In this document: positions 1 through 5,297 of the stretch, piece after piece | How the letters are laid out: every line of letters begins with the position of its first letter | Position numbering within the stretch: position 1 is the first letter of the stretch | Source of the DNA: Omnitrophica bacterium RIFCSPLOWO2_01_FULL_45_10 | GTDB taxonomy: Bacteria; Omnitrophota; Gorgyraeia; 2-01-FULL-45-10 | Assembly (NCBI GenBank): GCA_001804165.1 | Contig: MHFL01000033.1 | Location: 6,126 to 15,448 of the forward strand | Length of the DNA: 9,323 nucleotides | Direction: 5' to 3' | Notes under the pieces: generated by a model | What the model was told of the DNA's origin: nothing | Seen by the model: only the letters and a program-made list of their open reading frames with translations | Database searches by the model: none | Program-made: the position numbers and the translations under genes

Positions 1-2208
1 ATAGAAGTTTCAGTTGTAGATGCAGCCGAAAAAGATTTACAAGAACTTTTTGCATTTCGTGCAATGTGGTTTTCGGGAAGTGTAGTGGGGGGCACCAATC
101 CGGAGTTTGATCCAGAGAGATTCAGGGCCGAACTTATAGCTATCATATGCGGTGAAAGGCCGGGCGCCGTTGTTATTGCCCGCTCCAAGGGCGAGATAAT
201 AGGTTATGCGGTTTCTCTTAGTGTTGGCGGGCCGTTGGAACATGTTGGAGAGGTGGCGGAATCGGCAGTGCATTCTGCGTATAGGCGGAGCGGTGAAATA
301 GGAAGGCGGCTCTTCAGAGATGACAATCGCTATATTGCAAGAGAGTTATTTGCCAGGGCGCTCGATGGATTAAAGAGATGGCCTGTTATTACGGAGGTTT
401 TCATTGATGACCATTCACGAAGAGCATCAAGCAGTAAGCTTGCCAGAGACTACTTTGGTTTTCAGTACGATAAGGGTATGTATGTACTAAAACTTGATAG
501 AACTGGCGATGCCTCCCGTGCTCGCGAACCGGCACCCGACGAGAGGCAGAGCACGAGCGGGGTGTCCCCGAACGGCCCGTCCCCAAATACTCCCGGATTG
601 AAAGAGGACTCAGCTGCCAGACTAAAATCTAAGGACGAATGGGATATTGTTAATTCTATCGTACCTGGTAGGACCGGGAAAAAGGGCAAACCTCGTTTCC
701 TTACAGATGAGGAGATAAAACTGTTGGTTCGGGAAGCTAAAAATGGAAATAGCGCGGCAAAGCAGGCTATGCTTGACGCTTTTCAATATCTGGTTACTGG
801 AAGGGCGGCCGCCTATATTAATTTATATCCGGATATGGGATTAGAAAAAGAGGACCTGATTCAGGTCGGGACTGTAGGAGTCAGCAATAACAATGTTGGT
901 GGCCTGATGCGCGCCATAGAACTGTATGATGAAGACAAGGGCGCATCATTTTCAACTTATGCTCGCATCTGGGTAGAGAAAGAAATGCGCTATTGTCTGA
1001 AAGAAGAGCAAAAGCGAAGAGTGGCGTCGTTAGATCAACGTTCCGTTGACGAAAGCGAAGATTACGGGACATTAATGGATGGGGTTGAGGACAAGAGAGC
1101 TCGTTTTGAGGATGAGCTGATTTCAAGATTAGACATTATAAATTTTAAAGGACATCTGATCGAAACTATGAATGGACTGGGCGTCTCCCTGAGGAACCAA
1201 AAGATTATTCTCGAGTGCTTTAGCGGAAAAGAAGAAGAAGAGATAAGTGAAGAACACGGGATAACTGTAAGCAGAGTATCTTTTATCATACGAAGAGAAG
1301 CAAAGCGGTTGGAAAAAATATTTCCAGACATCGACATCTACGGGCTGTTGGGTATGAAAAGACCGTTAGGTCGTAAGACGGCAACGTCTGGGTCCGTTTC
1401 TCGAGGAACCGCGTCTCAAGAGGCAGGACCGAGCAGTGAGACTACGACAGAGGAGCGGCAAAGCGCGAGCGGGGTGGCGGATTTCGGTAAAAAAATAGAC
1501 AGTCCCGATCTCGATGGAGACGCTGGTTCGGTAAAAATAGGGACAGTCCCGATTTTTGAGATTGCTTCGGCACCTTCTGTGCCTCGCAATGACGATGAGG
1601 CAATGCGGGGCATTTTAGCACCTATACATGATTTGACGAGAGCCGGCGTTCAGACGCAGTCGATTCGGCAAAATAGCCAGATACTTTTGTCTGAGAGTTT
1701 ATTTGACTTGGAGGATGGCGAACATCTGAAGGGGCTTTTGGGCGAGGATTCGCCGATAAAGATACTGCCGCCTGAAAAGATCAGAAATGCGTCAATAAAC
1801 AGAAACACGACGAAACAGAACACGGTCTGCGTGATAAATAAGAAAGATTACGACAGCCCTGAGTTATGGAATCAGAATCATAAGGCACAGAATAAGGCGT
1901 CGTTACTCATATTGGATGAAAATCTTACTGGTTCAAGATACCTCTATTTGGAAGGCGTTGCGGGGCTCGCGAAGGCCATTATGGACTATAATCGAGACCC
2001 TGCAAATAGAGATTATATATATAAATATTTAAATTTATTATTCGATAAAAAAGAGGCAATTAGTGACGATAAATTGCTGGAACTTTTGCTGAACGATCCT
2101 AGCGGATTTGCTAATTACATCAAATTTAAACCAATAGCGCCGTTCGAGACAGAAGAGTTGCCGAACAGCTACAAGCGCGACGTCGAGAATTACCTTATAG
2201 CGGCATAA
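1..2208 (+). CDS. GNAT-like / sigma-70-like fusion protein with orphan C-terminal domain (5' partial)
   Basis: The frame is open from base 1, so the true start lies upstream; the ATG at 64 is only the first one inside the window and would cut into the first domain. Counting codons from base 1, residues 1-165 resemble a GNAT N-acetyltransferase: a strand VIARSKGEIIGYAV, then a motif-A-like AYRRSGEIGRRLF carrying one extra residue against R-x-x-G-x-G/A. Residues 232-340 match sigma-70 region 2 (KEDLIQVGT, LMRAIELYDEDKG, FSTYARIWVEKEM), with about eight extra residues inside region 2.2. Residues 390-440 look like region 4, a helix-turn-helix. Residues 455-535 are a Ser/Thr/Pro-rich linker containing repeat elements. 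Residues 535-735 form a globular-looking domain I do not recognise (KASLLILDENLTGSRYLYLE). It could be an alternative sigma factor or a DNA-binding protein derived from one. The domains are visible in the sequence; the cellular role is unknown. Confidence 0.75.
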   Translation: MEVSVVDAAEKDLQELFAFRAMWFSGSVVGGTNPEFDPERFRAELIAIICGERPGAVVIARSKGEIIGYAVSLSVGGPLEHVGEVAESAVHSAYRRSGEIGRRLFRDDNRYIARELFARALDGLKRWPVITEVFIDDHSRRASSSKLARDYFGFQYDKGMYVLKLDRTGDASRAREPAPDERQSTSGVSPNGPSPNTPGLKEDSAARLKSKDEWDIVNSIVPGRTGKKGKPRFLTDEEIKLLVREAKNGNSAAKQAMLDAFQYLVTGRAAAYINLYPDMGLEKEDLIQVGTVGVSNNNVGGLMRAIELYDEDKGASFSTYARIWVEKEMRYCLKEEQKRRVASLDQRSVDESEDYGTLMDGVEDKRARFEDELISRLDIINFKGHLIETMNGLGVSLRNQKIILECFSGKEEEEISEEHGITVSRVSFIIRREAKRLEKIFPDIDIYGLLGMKRPLGRKTATSGSVSRGTASQEAGPSSETTTEERQSASGVADFGKKIDSPDLDGDAGSVKIGTVPIFEIASAPSVPRNDDEAMRGILAPIHDLTRAGVQTQSIRQNSQILLSESLFDLEDGEHLKGLLGEDSPIKILPPEKIRNASINRNTTKQNTVCVINKKDYDSPELWNQNHKAQNKASLLILDENLTGSRYLYLEGVAGLAKAIMDYNRDPANRDYIYKYLNLLFDKKEAISDDKLLELLLNDPSGFANYIKFKPIAPFETEELPNSYKRDVENYLIAA
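541..564 (+). repeat. Direct repeat copy 1 (ERQSTSGV-coding)
   Basis: These 24 bases match 1453-1476 at 21 of 24 positions, and both copies are read in the same frame as ERQS(T/A)SGV. They sit in the two low-complexity linkers that flank the sigma-like core of the fusion protein. This fits a dispersed repeat that landed twice, or a duplication of linker sequence. Confidence 0.6.
1453..1476 (+). repeat. Direct repeat copy 2 (ERQSASGV-coding)
   Basis: Second copy of the element at 541-564, with three mismatches. It lies just upstream of the REP-like palindromes, so the linker between the sigma-like part and the C-terminal domain holds at least three kinds of repeat in about 150 bases. Confidence 0.6.
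1485..1509 (+). repeat. Degenerate REP-like element inside coding sequence
   Basis: A decayed copy of the palindrome at 1533-1557. Both share TTCGGTAAAAA and ACAGTCCCGAT, offset by about 43 bases. This copy has two extra A residues and has lost the GG of the left arm, so the hairpin is weaker. Read in frame it gives FGKKIDSPD, against KIGTVPIF for the intact copy. Confidence 0.55.
1533..1557 (+). repeat. REP-like palindrome inside coding sequence
   Basis: The arms AAAAATAGGGAC and GTCCCGATTTTT surround a single A. They are 12 bp long and differ at one position (A against C). Palindromes with a GGGACAGTCCC-type core and A/T-rich ends are familiar as extragenic repeats in many environmental bacteria and resemble the REP elements moved by REP-associated tyrosine transposases. 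Here the element is translated as KIGTVPIF in the linker of the sigma-like fusion gene. No transposase gene is in the window. Confidence 0.7.
1558..1599 (-). repeat. Dispersed hairpin repeat (CATTGCGAGG...GAAGCAATCTC type)
   Basis: On the minus strand this reads CATTGCGAGG, then a short stem, then GCCGAAGCAATCTC, a form I know as a common intergenic repeat. The sequence forms a hairpin: outer arms ATTGC (1561-1565) and GCAAT (1586-1590), inner arms GGCAC (1569-1573) and GTGCC (1579-1583), loop CTTCT. It directly abuts the REP-like palindrome at 1533-1557 and is read through in frame as part of the fusion protein (EIASAPSVPRND). Confidence 0.6.
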
Positions 2209-2211
2209 CAC

Positions 2212-2282
2212 GCCCGGGCATATGCGGGATGAGATGGCCTTCCCCCGAGTTGGCGGTCCTCGTCCCGCGCCTGGGCTTTTTT
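2212..2282 (+). terminator. Rho-independent terminator with long branched stem
   Basis: It starts four bases after the stop codon of the fusion gene. GCCCGGGC (2212-2219) pairs with GCCTGGGC (2269-2276) and GCGGGATGAG (2224-2233) pairs with CTCGTCCCGC (2259-2268), with one G-T wobble in each stem and an ATAT bulge on the left side only. Six T residues follow (2277-2282). The 25-base apical part contains short GC-rich pairings. The T-run is on the plus side only, so it should end the plus-strand gene and not the convergent thpR. Confidence 0.8.
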
Positions 2283-2298
2283 AGTGTAAAACTGACTT

Positions 2299-2354
2299 AG
2301 GGTCAAGGGTCAAGAAGATAAGATTTTTTTACTTGACCCTTGCTATATGACCCT
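2299..2354. repeat. Inverted pair of AGGGTCA heptamers
   Basis: Two tandem AGGGTCA units (2299-2312) face TGACCCT, a seven-base spacer and another TGACCCT (2334-2354), so the right side keeps the seven-base period. The perfect 10-bp arms AAGGGTCAAG (2305-2314) and CTTGACCCTT (2332-2341) enclose a 17-base A/T-rich loop. No T-run follows on either strand, so it is not a classical terminator. The right arm supplies the last codons (RVI) and the TAG stop of thpR. Confidence 0.7.
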
Positions 2355-2918
2355 CTGCAATAGAGCCTCGTGCAATTTTGTATATATAGAGCCGCTCGGC
2401 GTGAGGGTGCTTTGGAAGAGAAATATTGAATTAATAGATTGTTTAGGGCATGCGGCGTAGGATGTAGAATGTAGGGATAGGATTTTCTCTTTCAATGCCG
2501 CTTTATTTTTTGGAGACCGAACTCTTCCTATGGTCAAGTGGGCCGCGAAAGGACGAGCCTCCTTCTCGAATCCTATTCCCGAGAGCGCCTCATCAATCTT
2601 TTCCGCCAACACCTTCGATTCTTGCACACCCTTATCCAGCCCCGCCCAGATCACTCGTGGATAATCTATCTTAGGAAACGCGCCGACGTCTTTTAATGTG
2701 ATTTCAAAAGGCCTCGTTTCTTTGGCGATTGCCTCGAGGTTCGCTTTTACCTCTTCGACTTTTTTATCATCGACCTCGCCAAGGAATTTTAACGTCAAGT
2801 GGATATTGTTATTTTCAACCCATTTAACATCAGCGCCCGAGTATTTGAGATGCGCCTGTATCTGGGCGAGCGATTCATGGATTTGCGCGGAAAGTTCGAT
2901 GGCAATGAAAGTACGCAT
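2343..2918 (-). CDS. thpR: RNA 2',3'-cyclic phosphodiesterase (LigT/2H family)
   Basis: At 191 residues this is a full-length member of the 2H phosphoesterase superfamily, which opens RNA 2',3'-cyclic phosphates and was first described as a 2'-5' RNA ligase. The N-terminus MRTFIAIEL is the typical family start. The two catalytic H-x-T/S motifs are H40-LTLKFLG and H127-LTIGRV. The C-terminal LTPSGSIYTKL is also typical. Residues 148-156 (SLHSTSYAA) are coded by a heptamer tandem repeat, and the last residues and stop codon come from a second heptamer element. No Shine-Dalgarno is visible upstream of the ATG. It lies 49 bases downstream of pncC on the same strand and probably shares its transcript, unless the palindrome between them stops or processes it. 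Confidence 0.9.
   Translation of the reverse strand: MRTFIAIELSAQIHESLAQIQAHLKYSGADVKWVENNNIHLTLKFLGEVDDKKVEEVKANLEAIAKETRPFEITLKDVGAFPKIDYPRVIWAGLDKGVQESKVLAEKIDEALSGIGFEKEARPFAAHLTIGRVRSPKNKAALKEKILSLHSTSYAACPKQSINSIFLFQSTLTPSGSIYTKLHEALLQRVI
2454..2481. repeat. GATGTAG-type heptamer tandem repeat inside thpR
   Basis: Successive seven-base units on the plus strand are GGCGTAG, GATGTAG, AATGTAG and a degraded GGATAGG. On the coding (minus) strand this is CTACATT-CTACATC, translated as LHSTSYAA in a loop region of ThpR before the last strand. The reading frame survives. Confidence 0.65.
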
Positions 2919-2935
2919 GTATAAAGGTTATCCAC

Positions 2936-2969
2936 AATAGTAGGGCACCCTTAAGGGTGCCCTACTATT
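2936..2969. repeat. 34-bp perfect palindrome between pncC and thpR
   Basis: The left half AATAGTAGGGCACCC is followed by the self-complementary TTAA and by the exact reverse complement of the left half. The right end overlaps two bases of the pncC stop codon. It forms a very stable hairpin on either strand but lacks a following T-run, so it may act as a weak terminator, a 3'-end stabiliser or processing site between the two minus-strand genes, or simply be a REP-like mobile palindrome. Confidence 0.75.
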
Positions 2970-3438
2970 ATAATGTGCTGATAAGATCAAGAGCGGCATC
3001 GCAAGCTTGAAGCTTAATATCCTGTCGCGAGCCTTTGAAGTGTAATTCTTTTACAATTCGCTTCTTATTCGTAGCTATTGCGATGTAAACCAATCCTACA
3101 GGCTTTTTCTTTGTGCCGCCGCCGGGCCCGGCGATGCCGGTTACGCCTATACCGATATCTGCGCCGGCCAGAAGTTGCACTCCTTTTGCCATTTCAAGCG
3201 CGACCTGTTTCGAGACAGCTCCATGTTCCCGCAGCAATCCGGAAGATATGCCGAGGATATTCTCTTTCGATTCATCGGAATAGGCGACGATACCCGCCTT
3301 GAAATATTGCGAACTGCCGCTCACGTTTGTTACTATATTCGAGACAAGCCCTCCGGTGCATGATTCGGCAATGGCAAGCGTCTTTTTCTTCCGGGTTAAA
3401 ATTTTCCCTATCTCTTCTTCAAGCGGACTATTACGCAT
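2968..3438 (-). CDS. pncC: Nicotinamide-nucleotide amidohydrolase (CinA C-terminal domain protein)
   Basis: A 156-residue stand-alone CinA C-terminal domain. The family deamidates nicotinamide mononucleotide to nicotinate mononucleotide in pyridine-nucleotide salvage. Visible motifs are ESCTGG (25-30, with Ser26 as likely nucleophile), VAYSDESKE with Tyr53 and Lys58, and GVTGIAGPGGG (98-108). The N-terminal molybdopterin-binding-like domain of full-length CinA is absent, as in E. coli PncC of about 165 residues. The gene is first in a minus-strand pair with thpR; both are frequent neighbours of recA in other bacteria. No ribosome-binding site is seen before the ATG, and a TATAAT box ends only seven bases from it. 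Confidence 0.9.
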   Translation of the reverse strand: MRNSPLEEEIGKILTRKKKTLAIAESCTGGLVSNIVTNVSGSSQYFKAGIVAYSDESKENILGISSGLLREHGAVSKQVALEMAKGVQLLAGADIGIGVTGIAGPGGGTKKKPVGLVYIAIATNKKRIVKELHFKGSRQDIKLQACDAALDLISTL

Positions 3439-3445
3439 ATTACAT

Positions 3446-3474
3446 ATTATATAGCGTCACGTGGCAAGATGCAA
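3446..3474 (-). promoter_or_regulatory. Possible promoter for pncC-thpR
   Basis: On the minus strand a perfect TATAAT (3446-3451) lies 17 bases from TTGCAT (3469-3474), a weak -35. The predicted start of transcription would fall on or next to the pncC ATG, implying a leaderless or nearly leaderless message, which agrees with the missing Shine-Dalgarno. Confidence 0.4.
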
Positions 3475-3560
3475 GGCAAGTGCTATGAAAAAATATTAAA
3501 AAAAGTTGCAACAATTTTATGGGTTTTTACGTCTTATATAGTAGAGGTAGCTAGTTCTGC

Positions 3561-3581
3561 AAGGTCGCAATTTGCGACCTT
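3561..3581. promoter_or_regulatory. Palindrome upstream of ORF6N gene, candidate operator
   Basis: The arms AAGGTCGCAA and TTGCGACCTT flank one T. The palindrome sits 33 bases before the ORF6N start and about 20 bases after an A/T-rich TATATA stretch (3535-3540). Its 15-bp core GTCGCAATTTGCGAC recurs exactly inside the ORF6N coding sequence. Because the downstream gene codes for a DNA-binding protein, self-regulation is a reasonable guess, but a mobile palindrome would look the same. Confidence 0.45.
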
Positions 3582-3614
3582 AGACAAAAAACTGCTTAAC
3601 AGAAAGGAGACGAG

Positions 3615-4142
3615 ATGAAAGAATTGATAGTGCAGGAAATTATTGGGAGGAAGATTTATTTAATAAGAGGGCAGAAAGTAATGCTTTCTATAGAGCTAGC
3701 GGCACTTTATGGAGTAGAGGTGAAAAGATTAAATGAGCAGGTTAAGCGAAACATTAAGAGATTTCCAGATGACTTTATGTTTCAGCTAAGCGATACAGAA
3801 TATGAAATCTTGAAGTCGCAATTTGCGACTTCAAGTTGGGGCGGGATTCGCCGAGCAAATCCCTATGCTTTTACGGAACAAGGCGTTGCCATGCTATCCA
3901 CTGTTCTCAATAGTGAAAGAGCTATTCAGGTAAATATCGCCATAATGCGCGCATTTGTTAAATTAAGAGAAATCCTTTCGACTAATAAAGATCTTGCACA
4001 TAAACTAAATGAACTTGAAAGGAAGACTGACAAACATGATGCTGAAATTCAGAAGATTTTTGAAGCGATTAGACAGTTAATGGCGCCGCCGCCCGAGCCG
4101 CCTAAGCGAAAGATAGGGTTTCACCCCTATTCAAAGAGCTGA
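3615..4142 (+). CDS. ORF6N-domain DNA-binding protein
   Basis: The protein has 175 residues. Residues 4-95 form an ORF6N domain: [19 protein letters not shown], then [19 protein letters not shown], then the strongly conserved [13 protein letters not shown] and [20 protein letters not shown] predicted coiled coil follows (about 118-152), then a Pro-rich stretch and the basic end PKRKIGFHP. The family is related to KilA-N/Bro-N phage-type DNA-binding modules; copies are widespread in bacterial chromosomes and most have no known function. The start is supported by AAAGGAG (3603-3609), five bases from the ATG. The gene sits alone between the divergent pncC and recA. Residues LKSQFATSS are coded by the palindrome at 3809-3835. 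No integrase or other phage gene is present. Confidence 0.85.
   Translation: MKELIVQEIIGRKIYLIRGQKVMLSIELAALYGVEVKRLNEQVKRNIKRFPDDFMFQLSDTEYEILKSQFATSSWGGIRRANPYAFTEQGVAMLSTVLNSERAIQVNIAIMRAFVKLREILSTNKDLAHKLNELERKTDKHDAEIQKIFEAIRQLMAPPPEPPKRKIGFHPYSKS
3809..3835. repeat. 27-base palindrome inside ORF6N gene
   Basis: The 13-bp arms CTTGAAGTCGCAA and TTGCGACTTCAAG flank one T, with perfect pairing. The 15-bp core is identical to that of the upstream palindrome at 3561-3581. It is read in frame as LKSQFATSS, a position in the family where SQ-x-x-T-S/W is usual, so the DNA symmetry coexists with a conserved protein segment. Confidence 0.75.
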
Positions 4143-4149
4143 AAATCGC

Positions 4150-4179
4150 TTTACAAGAAGGAGGTGATAAATGTATAAT
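4150..4179 (+). promoter_or_regulatory. Promoter for recA
   Basis: TTTACA (4150-4155) and a perfect TATAAT (4174-4179) are 18 bases apart, a good match to a housekeeping sigma-70 promoter. Transcription would start near 4186, inside or next to the 10-bp palindrome ATTACGTAAT (4183-4192), giving a leader of about 65 bases. I see no E. coli-type (CTGT-N8-ACAG) or Bacillus-type (GAAC-N4-GTTC) LexA box, so SOS control is not evident from known motifs. Confidence 0.6.
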
Positions 4180-4236
4180 AACATTACGTAATAGACATAA
4201 TAATAGGATACTTGTAGAGGAACCCATACCTAAATT

Positions 4237-4242
4237 AAGGAG
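4237..4242 (+). promoter_or_regulatory. Ribosome-binding site that decides the recA start
   Basis: AAGGAG lies only two bases before the ATG at 4245 but eight bases before the ATG at 4251. The second spacing is the normal one, so translation most likely begins at 4251. Confidence 0.7.
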
Positions 4243-4250
4243 AAATGAAG

Positions 4251-5297
4251 ATGGTGAAGACTAAACCCAAAGAGAAGGACGAATCAAAAGAGGCGAAGAA
4301 GGACGTTACGCAGGAAGAGAAGACAAAGGCGCTCGATCTGGCGCTTGAACATATCGAGAAACAATTCGGCAAGGGTTCAATAATGAAATTGGGTCAGGAT
4401 TTTAAACTCGATGTGCCGGCTATCTCTACCGGCTCAATCGCGGTTGATATAGCGCTTGGGGTAGGGGGCGTTCCCCGCGGCCGCGTTATTGAGATATTCG
4501 GGCCCGAGTCGAGCGGAAAGACGACGCTCACCTTGGGCATAATCGCCAATGCCCAGCGCTTAGACGGCCAGGCGGCATTCATAGACGCGGAGCACGCGTT
4601 CGACGCGGGATACGCGAAGAAGTTGGGCGTGAATTTGGATAACCTTCTTATGTCGCAGCCGGATACCGGGGAACAGGCGCTCGAGATTACGGAGACCTTG
4701 GTCAGGTCGAACGCGATTGATGTGATTGTGATAGATTCGGTCGCGGCATTGACGCCCAGAGCGGAGATTGAAGGCGAGATGGGCGCGTCGCACATGGGGC
4801 TTCAGGCGCGTCTCATGAGTCAGGCGCTCAGGAAGTTGTCCGGCGCGATAGCGAAGTCGAAAACATGCGTAATCTTCATAAATCAAATAAGGGAGAAGAT
4901 AGGCGTAATGTTCGGCAATCCAGAGACTACGCCGGGCGGGAGGGCGCTCAAATTCTACGCTTCTGTGAGGATAGATTTAAGGCGTATCGCGACACTGAAG
5001 AAGACCGAAGATGTTGTCGGGATCCGGGTACGGGCGTCTATCGTCAAGAATAAAGTCGCGCCGCCTTTCAGAAAGGCCGAGTTCGATATCATGTATGACG
5101 AAGGCATATCTAGGGCCGGCAGCATATTGGATATGGGCGAGTCGTCAGGGGTATTGCAGAAGTCAGGGGCGTGGCTCCTTTACGGAGAGGAGAAGTTGGG
5201 ACAGGGCAAAGAGAACGCGAGGATTTTTTTGAGAGAAAATCCAAAAGTTCTGGCAAAGATAGAGAAGGATATATTAGAGAAGGCGTCTTTAAAATAG
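4251..5297 (+). CDS. recA: Recombinase RecA
   Basis: RecA forms ATP-dependent filaments on single-stranded DNA for homologous recombination and for triggering LexA-type self-cleavage. From the ATG at 4251 it has 348 residues: Walker A GPESSGKT (84-91), the catalytic Glu in DAEHAFD (114), Walker B VIVIDS (around 162), loop L1 [12 protein letters not shown], and loop L2 [18 protein letters not shown] (about 222-238). The N-terminus is about 18 residues longer than in E. coli and rich in Lys, Glu and Asp; the strongly acidic tail of E. coli RecA is missing. An in-frame ATG at 4245 is a less well spaced alternative start. The gene has its own promoter and heads the recA-recX-alaS-hisD block. Its last codons, TCT TTA AAA TAG, contain a slippery heptamer (see 5288-5294). 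Confidence 0.97.
   Translation: MVKTKPKEKDESKEAKKDVTQEEKTKALDLALEHIEKQFGKGSIMKLGQDFKLDVPAISTGSIAVDIALGVGGVPRGRVIEIFGPESSGKTTLTLGIIANAQRLDGQAAFIDAEHAFDAGYAKKLGVNLDNLLMSQPDTGEQALEITETLVRSNAIDVIVIDSVAALTPRAEIEGEMGASHMGLQARLMSQALRKLSGAIAKSKTCVIFINQIREKIGVMFGNPETTPGGRALKFYASVRIDLRRIATLKKTEDVVGIRVRASIVKNKVAPPFRKAEFDIMYDEGISRAGSILDMGESSGVLQKSGAWLLYGEEKLGQGKENARIFLRENPKVLAKIEKDILEKASLK

Noticed and set aside
510..555. Hairpin from TGCCTC/GAGGCA and CGTGCTC/GAGCACG in the first linker
   Set aside because: The two arm pairs are interleaved rather than nested, so they cannot form one simple hairpin; more likely a chance result of GC-rich repeat sequence.
2928..2936. Perfect DnaA-box-like TTATCCACA upstream of thpR
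   Set aside because: A single nine-base match with no cluster, no A/T-rich unwinding region and no dnaA or dnaN nearby; chance is a sufficient explanation.
3615..4142. Prophage or mobile island signalled by the ORF6N gene
   Set aside because: ORF6N genes are frequent alone on chromosomes; there is no integrase, tRNA attachment site, structural phage gene or clear change of composition around it.
4183..4192. LexA operator at ATTACGTAAT near the recA transcription start
   Set aside because: It matches neither the CTGT-N8-ACAG nor the GAAC-N4-GTTC type; kept only as a palindrome noted in the promoter entry.
4394..4886. Minus-strand open frames opposite recA
   Set aside because: They arise from the codon bias of recA on the other strand; no ribosome-binding site or family resemblance.
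4865..5232. Other plus-frame open stretches inside recA
   Set aside because: Shifted-frame readings of conserved RecA codons with highly charged, non-globular translations.
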